Assembly (NCBI GenBank): GCA_026994125.1
Contig: JALWRJ010000185.1
Span: 1-6,907, forward strand
Origin: Cyclobacteriaceae bacterium
GTDB taxonomy: Bacteria > Bacteroidota > Bacteroidia > Cytophagales > Cyclobacteriaceae
Reading direction: 5' to 3'
Length of the DNA: 6,907 nt
The notes beneath the pieces were generated by a model. The model had not been told where the DNA came from and searched no databases. It saw nothing but the letters and a program-made list of their open reading frames with translations. The first letter of the stretch is position 1. Each line of letters opens with the position of its first letter. Below, one piece after another: positions 1 through 6,555 of this stretch. The translations under genes and the position numbers were made by a program.

Positions 1-44
1 TATGGCTTGTTTATTGGCACACACCAGAATATCATATTATCTAT

Positions 45-52
45 TAACTTTG
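45..52 (+). promoter_or_regulatory. Bacteroidota -7 promoter element of prfA
   Basis: TAACTTTG is an exact match to the TAnnTTTG -7 element read by the primary sigma factor of Bacteroidota. It ends 7 nt before the prfA ATG, so the expected transcription start falls at or almost at the start codon, leaving essentially no 5' leader. No -33 TTG is seen at the usual spacing: the nearest, at 14-16, lies 28 nt upstream, which is too far to be convincing. The match is seen directly; promoter function and start site are inferred. Confidence 0.6.
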
Positions 53-59
53 CAAGGCT

Positions 60-1133
60 ATGATTGAAAAACTCGAAGAAATAAAGGCCCGGTTTGAGGA
101 AGTAGGACAACTTATGGTGCAGCCCGATGTGATGTCGGACATGGCCAACTTTACCAAACTGAGCAAGGAGTACAAAGACCTCGAAAAAATTGTAGCGGTG
201 TACAAAGAGTACGCCAACCTACTTGCCAACATAGCTTCGGCCAAAGAAGTATTACACAACGAGAAGGATCCGGAGTTTAAAGAAATGGCTAAAATGGAGA
301 TTGACGAGCTTACGCCTAGGCTGGAACCACTGGAAGAGCAACTTAAACAAATGCTTATTCCTAAAGACCCTACCGATAGTAAGAATGCCATTTTGGAAAT
401 AAGGGCCGGAGCCGGAGGCGATGAAGCTTCGATATTTGCAGGCGACCTGCTGCGGATGTATCAAAAATTTGCCGAAAAACAAGGCTGGAGTTTAGCGATA
501 ACCGACTTTGTAGATGGCTCGGCTGGTGGGTTTAATAAAATAGTAGCCAATGTAACCGGCACCGATGTGTATGGTACCCTAAAATACGAAAGTGGGGTAC
601 ACCGCGTACAGCGTGTGCCGGCTACCGAAACCCAGGGTAGGGTGCATACTTCGGCTGCTTCGGTGGTTGTGCTTCCCGAAATGGACGATGTAGAAATAGA
701 CCTGGACATGAACGATATACGCAGAGATGAGTTTTGTTCATCGGGGCCCGGTGGCCAATCGGTAAACACTACTTACTCGGCCATTCGCCTTACTCACCTG
801 CCCACTGGGGTGGTGGTGCAATGCCAGGACCAAAAATCGAAGCTCAAAAACTACGATAAGGCCCTCAAAGAACTAAAATCGCGCTTGTACGCTATGGAGC
901 TTGAAAGGCATAATAGCGAGGTAGGTGCCGAACGTAAATCTATGATTGGCAGTGGCGACCGCTCCGACAAAATACGCACCTACAACTATCCGCAAGGCCG
1001 GGTTACCGACCACCGGATTGGCAAATCGGTACACAACCTACCGGCCGTAATGGATGGCGATATCATAGATTTTATTGATGAATTGCGCATAGCCGAAAAT
1101 GCCGAAAAAATGAAAGAAGGGACGGCTGAGTAA
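60..1133 (+). CDS. prfA: Peptide chain release factor 1 (RF-1)
   Basis: This cytoplasmic class I release factor recognises UAA and UAG in the ribosomal A site and triggers hydrolysis of peptidyl-tRNA. The 357-aa product has the family's normal length. The N-terminal helical domain (about 1-100) is followed by the conserved AGAGGDEAS segment from about residue 115. The stop-codon-reading tripeptide is Pro187-Ala-Thr189, in RVPATETQGR. This PxT form marks RF-1; RF-2 has SPF. The catalytic Gly231-Gly232-Gln233 sits in SSGPGGQSVNT, and Gln233 is the expected target of N5-methylation by PrmC, which is not in this window. The start at 60 gives the usual MIEKLEEIKARFEEVG beginning. There is no usable Shine-Dalgarno: AAGG at 54-57 is only 2 nt from the ATG and may not even be transcribed. 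The stop codon overlaps the start of the next gene. Identification is secure. Confidence 0.98.
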   Translation: MIEKLEEIKARFEEVGQLMVQPDVMSDMANFTKLSKEYKDLEKIVAVYKEYANLLANIASAKEVLHNEKDPEFKEMAKMEIDELTPRLEPLEEQLKQMLIPKDPTDSKNAILEIRAGAGGDEASIFAGDLLRMYQKFAEKQGWSLAITDFVDGSAGGFNKIVANVTGTDVYGTLKYESGVHRVQRVPATETQGRVHTSAASVVVLPEMDDVEIDLDMNDIRRDEFCSSGPGGQSVNTTYSAIRLTHLPTGVVVQCQDQKSKLKNYDKALKELKSRLYAMELERHNSEVGAERKSMIGSGDRSDKIRTYNYPQGRVTDHRIGKSVHNLPAVMDGDIIDFIDELRIAENAEKMKEGTAE

Positions 1134-2545
1134 TGCCCCCGAAACCGCCAGGTACCATGAGTAAACCCTTGAGCGTATTTGTAAGCGGCCTGTTGCTAGT
1201 AGGTGTTGGCATTGGCGGGTTAGTAAGTTGCAACCCGTTTAAAACTGAATTTGAAACCGGCCCGGTAGAATTGCGCTTTTCAGCCGATACCGTTTTTTTT
1301 GATACCCTGCTTACTACGGTAGCCAGTACCACCAGGCGCCTACGGGTGTACAACGACCAACCCAAGTCTGTTGCCATTGCATCGCTGGGCATTACCAATA
1401 GTTCCGGGGCATTTAGCATTATTGTAAACGGAGTGGAGGCCAACCCGCTCGAAAACATCGAATTGCTGCCGGGCGATAGCTTGTTGGTTTTGCTGCAAGC
1501 CAATGTGCCGGAAGGAGGACAAACGCTTCCTTTTGTAGTAGAAGAAACCCTGTTGGTTACTACCGGAGCTAACCAACAAACCGTACCGGTAATTGCCTGG
1601 GGTCAGGATGCTCACTTTTTACGCGATTCGGTGCTTCAATGCAATACCGTTTGGACGGCCGGCAAGCCCTATGTTATTTACAACAACGTATTGGTAGATT
1701 CGCTTTGTACGCTTACCGTACAGCCCGGTACACGGGTGTACTCGCATAATGGCTCTACCGTTTTTATTAAAGGTAGGTTAGAGGCGCTGGGCAATGCCAC
1801 GGCTCCTATTACCTTTACTAACGACCGCTTCGATAATGGCTTTACCAATGCTCCCGGCCAATGGAGTGGCCTGGTGTTTTTAGAAGGAAGCAATAATAAC
1901 CGAATGCAGTTTACCCACATCCGCAATGCCGAAAACGCTATTTGGCTGGGTACCCCCGATAACGATACCCTGCCCGATTTAATGATGGAAAACTGTATAA
2001 TCGAAAACACTTCGGGTTCCGGTATTTTAGCATTTACCTCGGACTTGCAACTTACCAACACCTTGATAAACAACTGTGTGGACTTTTGCTTTGCCGGCTT
2101 AGCCGGAGGCAACTACCAACTTACACACAACACCTTTGCCAATTTTGGTTTTGGGTTTTTTAGGGCGCAACCGGCAGCCGTTTTTACCAACAACCTGCTC
2201 TTAACCGATGGCTCCGAACTGCAAGAAGACTTGCTGGTGCGGGTAAATAACTCCATTATCTGGGGCAATACCAACGATGAAATTCAACTGTCCTCTACAC
2301 CCAACAATACCTTTGATGTGGTTTTTAAAAACAACCTGCTAAAAACAACCCTGCCCGAATTGCAAAACAAAAACCTAATTAACCAAGACCCGCTTTTTAT
2401 GGAGCCCGAGAGCTACGATTACCACCTCGATACACTTTCTCCGGCTATAAATGCCGGGCTAAACTTAGGTGTTTTAATAGATTTGGATAGTTTACTGCGC
2501 ACTAACCCTCCTGATGTTGGAGCTTACGAATGGAAACAAAACTAA
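1133..2545 (+). CDS. Lipoprotein with Ig-like, parallel beta-helix and choice-of-anchor-Q-like regions
   Basis: This is a predicted exported lipoprotein of unknown role. A hydrophobic signal peptide ends in a lipobox, GLVSC, with Cys33 as the lipidated residue. Residues about 43-160 look like an Ig/ASH-type beta-sandwich (TRRLRVYNDQPKSVAI, then LLPGDSLLV). From about 190, CTLTVQPGTRVY and GRLEALGNATAPITFTN, then GQWSGLVFLEG, are typical right-handed parallel beta-helix rungs, followed by Asn-rich turns. The C-terminus has NNSIIWGN, DPLF, YHLDTLSPAINAG and PDVGAYEW, the pattern annotated as choice-of-anchor Q. I see no catalytic motif, so binding or a structural role is as likely as polysaccharide cleavage. 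The ATG at 1133 overlaps the prfA stop (TAATG), suggesting coupling. Met9 at 1157 is an alternative start that gives a more ordinary signal peptide (MSKPLSVF..., Cys25) and 462 aa. The 3' end overlaps the next gene by 16 nt. Confidence 0.85.
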   Translation: MPPKPPGTMSKPLSVFVSGLLLVGVGIGGLVSCNPFKTEFETGPVELRFSADTVFFDTLLTTVASTTRRLRVYNDQPKSVAIASLGITNSSGAFSIIVNGVEANPLENIELLPGDSLLVLLQANVPEGGQTLPFVVEETLLVTTGANQQTVPVIAWGQDAHFLRDSVLQCNTVWTAGKPYVIYNNVLVDSLCTLTVQPGTRVYSHNGSTVFIKGRLEALGNATAPITFTNDRFDNGFTNAPGQWSGLVFLEGSNNNRMQFTHIRNAENAIWLGTPDNDTLPDLMMENCIIENTSGSGILAFTSDLQLTNTLINNCVDFCFAGLAGGNYQLTHNTFANFGFGFFRAQPAAVFTNNLLLTDGSELQEDLLVRVNNSIIWGNTNDEIQLSSTPNNTFDVVFKNNLLKTTLPELQNKNLINQDPLFMEPESYDYHLDTLSPAINAGLNLGVLIDLDSLLRTNPPDVGAYEWKQN

Positions 2546-2967
2546 TCCATATTCAAAAAGCATTTACCCTGCCGGCCTATCCCAAAGGTTTTCATTTAAT
2601 TACTTCGGTGGTCGAAAAACAACTACCCGAAATAGCCCGCGTAAGTGCAGGAACCCTCCACTTGTTTATACAACACACTTCAGCCAGTTTGTCTATAAAC
2701 GAAAATGCCGATCCAACAGTAAGGCACGATTTTGAATCGTTTTTTAACCGGCTTGTGCCTGAAAACACAGCTTATTTTACCCACACCTACGAAGGCCCCG
2801 ATGATATGCCGGCACATCTAAAAGCGGCAATGCTGGGGAGTTCGGTACATGTGCCCGTAACTCAAGGCCGGCTGGCTATGGGTACCTGGCAAGGAATTTA
2901 CCTGGGCGAGCACCGCAACCAGGGAGGCCACCGTAAAGTGGTGGCTACCTTACTGGGGGTGAGGTAG
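2530..2967 (+). CDS. yjbQ: YjbQ / UPF0047 family protein
   Basis: This small cytoplasmic protein belongs to the YjbQ (UPF0047) family. The name 'secondary thiamine-phosphate synthase' comes from weak activity reported for E. coli YjbQ; the true physiological role is not settled. At 145 aa it is full length. Family motifs are intact: QHTSAS (48-53), INENADP (56-62) with R65 and D67, YEGPDDMPAHLK (87-98), GRLAMGTWQGIYLGEHR (113-129), and the closing GGHRKVVATLLG. His49, His85, His96 and His128 are the conserved polar residues grouped in the family's probable active site. The ATG lies inside the preceding lipoprotein gene, 16 nt before its end. GGAG at 2519-2522 is 7 nt upstream and could act as a Shine-Dalgarno. 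No thiamine genes are nearby, so context does not support the thiamine label. Family assignment is very secure; the function is not. Confidence 0.95.
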   Translation: METKLIHIQKAFTLPAYPKGFHLITSVVEKQLPEIARVSAGTLHLFIQHTSASLSINENADPTVRHDFESFFNRLVPENTAYFTHTYEGPDDMPAHLKAAMLGSSVHVPVTQGRLAMGTWQGIYLGEHRNQGGHRKVVATLLGVR

Positions 2968-2989
2968 GCTTATTCTTACAGTCTTTTTT
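2964..2989 (+). terminator. Weak candidate terminator after yjbQ
   Basis: GTAGG (2964-2968) can pair with CTTAC (2975-2979) around a 6-nt loop, including one G-U pair. Four bases later comes a run of six T (2984-2989). The stem is only 5 bp and overlaps the yjbQ TAG stop, so it would be a poor intrinsic terminator. Its position just before the cysS promoter is the main point in its favour. Confidence 0.25.
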
Positions 2990-3011
2990 AAGTATTTTAA
3001 CCAATTGCCCT

Positions 3012-3019
3012 TACTTTTG
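3012..3019 (+). promoter_or_regulatory. Bacteroidota -7 promoter element of cysS
   Basis: TACTTTTG matches TAnnTTTG exactly and ends 5 nt before the cysS ATG, in the 57-nt gap after yjbQ. As at prfA, transcription should begin at or beside the start codon, giving a leaderless or nearly leaderless message. No -33 TTG is present at the normal spacing, only T-rich sequence around 2984-2990. Function is inferred from the motif and its position. Confidence 0.6.
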
Positions 3020-3024
3020 CCAAC

Positions 3025-4512
3025 ATGGTTGAAAAATTACGCATCTATAACAGCTTATCAAAAAAGAAAGAAACCTTTGAGCCCCTGGAGCCCCCTTTTG
3101 TGGGCATGTATGTATGTGGCCCCACGGTTTATAGCGATGTACATTTGGGCAATATACGCACCTTTATGAGTTTTGATGTAGTGTACCGCTACCTTACTTA
3201 CCTGGGCTATAAGGTGCGGTATGTGCGTAATATTACCGATGTAGGCCACCTGGAAAACGATGCCGATGAAGGAGAAGACAAAATAAGTAAAAAAGCCAGG
3301 CTTGAACATTTGGAACCCATGGAGATTGTTCAAAAATACACCAATGGGTTCCATGAGCTTACTCAAATATTTAATATGAAGCCCCCCAGTATTGAGCCCT
3401 CGGCCACCGGGCATATTGTAGAGCAAATAGAAATGACCCAAACCCTGTTAGACAAAGGGTTGGCCTATGAAGTAAACGGTTCGGTATATTTTGATGTGGC
3501 CAAATACGACAAAAACCATCATTACGGAAAGCTATCGGGGCGCAAAATTGAAGAAATGATGGAAAGTGGCCGGGCTTTGGCCAGCCAGGACGAAAAACGT
3601 AACACCATTGATTTTGCTTTATGGAAAAAAGCATCGCCCGAGCATATTATGCGTTGGAGCTCTCCCTGGGGTAAGGGCTTTCCGGGTTGGCACCTGGAGT
3701 GCTCGGTAATGGGCACCAAATACCTGGGCCAAACCTTTGATATACACGGGGGCGGGTTGGATTTACAGTTTCCGCACCACGAATGCGAAATAGCCCAATC
3801 GGTGGGTACTTATGGCAAAGACCCGGTACGATATTGGATGCACACCAATATGCTAACCGTTAATGGTCAAAAAATGAGCAAATCCCTGGGAAACTCGTTT
3901 TTACCCCACGAGCTCTTTACAGGCAACCACCCCCTGCTTGACGAGCCCTACAGCCCCATGACCACCAAGTTTTTTATGCTGCAATCGCATTACTCAAGTA
4001 CCCTCGATTTTTCGAACGATGCCTTGAAGGCTGCCCGAAAAGGGTATAAAAAAATGATTAACGGCCTAAGGCTGGTAAAGCAAATGCAGTATGTTGATGA
4101 TGGAGCACCTCAAGATGAACGCACCATACAGCAGGTTACTAACATAATAGAAGCTTGCCACTCGGCCATGAACGATGACTTTAACACGGCACTGGCTATT
4201 GGGCAGTTGTTTAATCTCTTAAAAAAAATAAACTCGTTGCACACCGGCCAACTAGCTTTTGGTGCATTGGGCGCAGAAGTTTTTGAAGAAATAAAAACCA
4301 CCTACATCGATTTTGTTGAAAATATTTTAGCCTTAAAAGAAGAGGCTCCATCAGATTACAAAGGCCTAGTGGAGGCCATGGTGGAAATTTATAAAGAAGC
4401 AAAATTTAAAAAAGATTTTGACCGTGTAGATAAAATACGTGCCGGCCTTAAAGCCAATGGAATTATTGTAAAAGATATGAAAACCGGCATTGAGTGGGCT
4501 TACGAAGAATAA
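3025..4512 (+). CDS. cysS: Cysteinyl-tRNA synthetase
   Basis: This class I aminoacyl-tRNA synthetase acts in the cytoplasm, activating cysteine with ATP and loading it onto tRNA-Cys. The HIGH motif is His40-Leu-Gly-Asn43 in [15 protein letters not shown], and KMSKS is at 283-287. The zinc that discriminates cysteine should be held by Cys31, Cys226, His251 and Glu255. The 25- and 4-residue gaps between the last three are the same as in the E. coli enzyme. The protein is longer than the E. coli enzyme (495 versus 461 aa). Visible extra segments are [11 protein letters not shown] after RNITDV, a pattern shared by many CysRS, and [12 protein letters not shown] after KMSKSLGN. The C-terminal anticodon-binding part is complete and ends in EWAYEE. 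It has its own -7 element, no Shine-Dalgarno, and lies 34 nt upstream of a cyclase gene. Identification is secure. Confidence 0.98.
   Translation: MVEKLRIYNSLSKKKETFEPLEPPFVGMYVCGPTVYSDVHLGNIRTFMSFDVVYRYLTYLGYKVRYVRNITDVGHLENDADEGEDKISKKARLEHLEPMEIVQKYTNGFHELTQIFNMKPPSIEPSATGHIVEQIEMTQTLLDKGLAYEVNGSVYFDVAKYDKNHHYGKLSGRKIEEMMESGRALASQDEKRNTIDFALWKKASPEHIMRWSSPWGKGFPGWHLECSVMGTKYLGQTFDIHGGGLDLQFPHHECEIAQSVGTYGKDPVRYWMHTNMLTVNGQKMSKSLGNSFLPHELFTGNHPLLDEPYSPMTTKFFMLQSHYSSTLDFSNDALKAARKGYKKMINGLRLVKQMQYVDDGAPQDERTIQQVTNIIEACHSAMNDDFNTALAIGQLFNLLKKINSLHTGQLAFGALGAEVFEEIKTTYIDFVENILALKEEAPSDYKGLVEAMVEIYKEAKFKKDFDRVDKIRAGLKANGIIVKDMKTGIEWAYEE
3311..3353. repeat. 10-bp inverted repeat inside cysS
   Basis: TGGAACCCAT (3311-3320) and ATGGGTTCCA (3344-3353) are perfect reverse complements separated by 23 nt. 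They encode parts of LEPMEIV and NGFHEL, in a part of CysRS without catalytic motifs. The repeat is seen directly. A role is not established, and a coincidence of this size is plausible in a window of this length. Confidence 0.35.
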
Positions 4513-4546
4513 AGTTTTGATGCCCTCAGTTTACCTAAAAGCAATC

Positions 4547-5524
4547 ATGAAAAAAAATTTAAAAACCTCTCTTTTACTTTTGGCAATCTCTACAATTATT
4601 TCTTCCTGTTCTGATTCGGGCAAAAATGAAAAACAACAATTAGTAGTGGCCAATGAAAAAGTAGTATTTCCTACTTTTAATGCCGATTCGGCATATAGCT
4701 TTGTACAAGAACAAGTAAATTTTGGGCCTCGTATTCCTAATACAGCGGCACATATAGCAGCCGGAGATAAAATTATAGCACGCTTAAAAGCCTATGGCGC
4801 CAACGTGCATGTGCAGTCTTTTGAAGCGACCACCTACGATGGTGTAAACCTGAAGCTGCGCAATATAATGGGGCAACTAAACCCGGAAGCCAAAAAACGC
4901 ATTTTGCTGGCTGCCCATTGGGATACGCGCCCTTGGGCTTCCAAAGATGTGCTTAACCCGAAAGCAACCTTTGATGGTGCCAACGATGGTGCCAGCGGAG
5001 TGGGCGTATTGCTCGAAATAGCCCGCACCATGGCTGCCAATAATACACCGGCTGTTGGGGTAGATTTGCTCTTTTTTGATGGTGAAGACTGGGGGCAGGA
5101 AAATGGAGGCGACCCCGAAAGCTGGTGCCTGGGTTCGCAATATTGGGCCAAACATAAAGGGAACTATACCGCCTACTACGGTATTTTGCTCGATATGGTT
5201 GGGGCTGAAGGCGCTCAATTTCCGTTGGAGGGCTATTCGTACCAAATGGCAAAAAAAATAACCGATAAAGTATGGAGCAGTGCCTCAAAAATGGGTTACG
5301 GTAAGTACTTTATTGCCAAAAAAATGCCGGCCATTACCGATGACCATTTTTATGTGAATACGCTGGCCAATATTCCAATGGTGGATGTATTGCACTACGA
5401 CCCCGTAAATGGATATTTCGGAGATTTTCATCATTCTACCAAAGACAACATGAGCATTATTTATAAACCTACCTTAAAAGCTGTTGGCCAAACCCTGCTG
5501 TATGTGGTGTATGCCGAAAAATAA
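4547..5524 (+). CDS. Glutaminyl-peptide cyclotransferase lipoprotein (M28 fold)
   Basis: This is an animal-type (type II) glutaminyl cyclase, which turns N-terminal Gln of peptides and exported proteins into pyroglutamate. A signal peptide (MKKNLKTSLLLL...) ends at the lipobox Ser-Ser-Cys21, so it should be anchored facing the periplasm. Motifs in order are AAHWDTRPWA (His124), GANDGASG (Asp147), FFDGEDWG (Glu180, Asp181), LLDMVG (Asp216), ITDDHFY (Asp265) and HHSTKDNM (His296). By homology Asp147, Asp181 and His296 bind zinc, Glu180 is the acid/base, and Asp216 and Asp265 complete the cyclase hydrogen-bond network. WCLGSQYWA and LKAVGQTLL also match Bacteroidota cyclases as I recall them. 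An M28 aminopeptidase is the alternative, but the two Asp positions favour a cyclase. The 325-aa start at 4547 gives a clean signal peptide; an ATG at 4520 would add nine residues. It follows cysS by 34 nt and probably shares its transcript. Confidence 0.87.
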   Translation: MKKNLKTSLLLLAISTIISSCSDSGKNEKQQLVVANEKVVFPTFNADSAYSFVQEQVNFGPRIPNTAAHIAAGDKIIARLKAYGANVHVQSFEATTYDGVNLKLRNIMGQLNPEAKKRILLAAHWDTRPWASKDVLNPKATFDGANDGASGVGVLLEIARTMAANNTPAVGVDLLFFDGEDWGQENGGDPESWCLGSQYWAKHKGNYTAYYGILLDMVGAEGAQFPLEGYSYQMAKKITDKVWSSASKMGYGKYFIAKKMPAITDDHFYVNTLANIPMVDVLHYDPVNGYFGDFHHSTKDNMSIIYKPTLKAVGQTLLYVVYAEK

Positions 5525-5551
5525 ATAGTAAATTGGCCGTCATGAGTTGTT

Positions 5552-5579
5552 GGTATAAGGTTTACCTCTTACCTATTTT
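5552..5579 (+). terminator. Candidate terminator after the cyclase gene
   Basis: GGTATAAGG (5552-5560) faces CCTCTTACC (5565-5573) across a TTTA loop. Seven of nine positions pair, with a 2x2 internal mismatch, and TATTTT follows. It sits 28 nt after the cyclase stop in the 95-nt gap between convergent genes, where a terminator is expected. On the minus strand there is no T-run after the stem, so it would serve the plus-strand unit only. No convincing hairpin was found for the minus-strand unit. Confidence 0.4.
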
Positions 5580-5619
5580 CATGGAATGGCCTAAAGTAAA
5601 ATGTAACTGCCAATACCGG

Positions 5620-6546
5620 TTAAGGCTTATATACATAAACAGAGGTTTTGTAGGCGCCCAACACACCAAACCCATTAGTAATGTTATTATACACCGTAAC
5701 CGGCTGCGCAAACGGGTTACCCTCGTTGTAAAGCTGTAATTGGCTGCTTAATTTATAATAGTAATACGATTCGGAAACATTATTAAGTTGTATATTAAAC
5801 TTGTTTGGGCCTTGGTTGGGTAACCCTGCATTATTTATATAGCCAGAATAATAAACAGTTGTAAAAAAACTCATGGTATAAGTCTTTCCACTAATAATTT
5901 CATCTTTAAAGAGTATTTCCTGGCCGTAGGCTTGCTCTTCTTCCAGTGTTGGGTCGGGTGTGTAAAGCGAAAGTTTATTTTCAACCAACACTGAATCAAC
6001 TAGTAGGGGTGGATCCACCGTTTCATCGTATAGGTACGAATAATAGGTGTTAACCACCGAAAAACCATAGTAGTTTTTCAGGTTGGGGTCGTCTTTAAAG
6101 GTAATGGTAAATTTTAACTGTTCCTCTTCGTAACCCAACTCATTGGTAACAACGGTATCTAATTCTATTTGGGTAATCTGAACGCTATCTTTTGGCAGCA
6201 ACACCAAGGCGGATGCCTCATCAAAACCGGGCTTATTAACTACTAGATGATAGGTTTTACCGGGCTGGGGTAGAAGGGGTGAATGGTAGGTGCCATCGGC
6301 ACTATCGGTTAACACGGTAAGCAGGTTGTCGTCTTCAAAAACCTCAATAGTAGCTCCCGTAACAGGGTTAAATTCTTGGTCATCAAGTATGTAGCGGCTG
6401 GTGCTTACATCTACTAAAAAAGGAGTATTATCTGCTAGTGTGCTGTTTACAACCAAACTAGCCTTTTCGCGTGGCACATCTATGTTTATTACAGTTTCGC
6501 AACTTAACAAAACCAACATAAGTAAGTATAAAACAATAGGTTTCAT
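5620..6546 (-). CDS. DUF4249 domain-containing lipoprotein
   Basis: This 308-aa predicted lipoprotein has the features of the DUF4249 family, found almost only in Bacteroidota next to TonB-dependent receptors. The signal peptide MKPIVLYLLMLVLLSC ends in the lipobox LLSC with Cys16. The family-typical opening CETVINIDVPREKASLVVN follows, then a beta-rich region (ISRY-type SRYILDD, ATIEVFEDDN, DGTYHSPLLPQPGKTYHLVV) resembling a small carboxypeptidase-regulatory-like or Ig-like domain at about 30-115. The rest is Tyr-rich, including SESYYYYKLSSQLQ and the closing GAYKTSVYVYKP. The function is not known; an accessory role in ligand capture for the adjacent receptor is an inference from constant pairing. 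I chose the ATG at 6546 because it starts directly at the charged n-region; a TTG two codons upstream is less likely. It begins 9 nt after the receptor stop, so the two are surely one operon. It converges on the cyclase gene. Confidence 0.88.
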   Translation of the reverse strand: MKPIVLYLLMLVLLSCETVINIDVPREKASLVVNSTLADNTPFLVDVSTSRYILDDQEFNPVTGATIEVFEDDNLLTVLTDSADGTYHSPLLPQPGKTYHLVVNKPGFDEASALVLLPKDSVQITQIELDTVVTNELGYEEEQLKFTITFKDDPNLKNYYGFSVVNTYYSYLYDETVDPPLLVDSVLVENKLSLYTPDPTLEEEQAYGQEILFKDEIISGKTYTMSFFTTVYYSGYINNAGLPNQGPNKFNIQLNNVSESYYYYKLSSQLQLYNEGNPFAQPVTVYNNITNGFGVLGAYKTSVYVYKP

Positions 6547-6555
6547 AGGCAAAAA

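Noticed and set aside
1..59. Possible end of an upstream gene or a small RNA before prfA
   Set aside because: The 59 nt show only the -7 element; no conserved coding end, hairpin or RNA structure can be supported from so little sequence.
2092..2114. Inverted repeat around GCCGGCTTAGCCGG in the lipoprotein gene
   Set aside because: It is a short GC-rich match encoding an Ala/Gly-rich stretch (AGLAGG), best explained by codon content.
2514..2735. 73-aa plus-strand reading frame across the lipoprotein/yjbQ junction
   Set aside because: It is an alternate frame of the clear yjbQ gene, with a low-complexity product and no family resemblance.
4490..4546. Upstream extension of the cyclase gene from a TTG at 4490
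   Set aside because: It would overlap cysS by 23 nt and put 19 polar residues before a complete lipoprotein signal peptide that starts at the ATG at 4547.
5533..5739. 68-aa plus-strand reading frame after the cyclase gene
   Set aside because: It runs antisense into the conserved 3' end of the DUF4249 gene and has no recognisable features.
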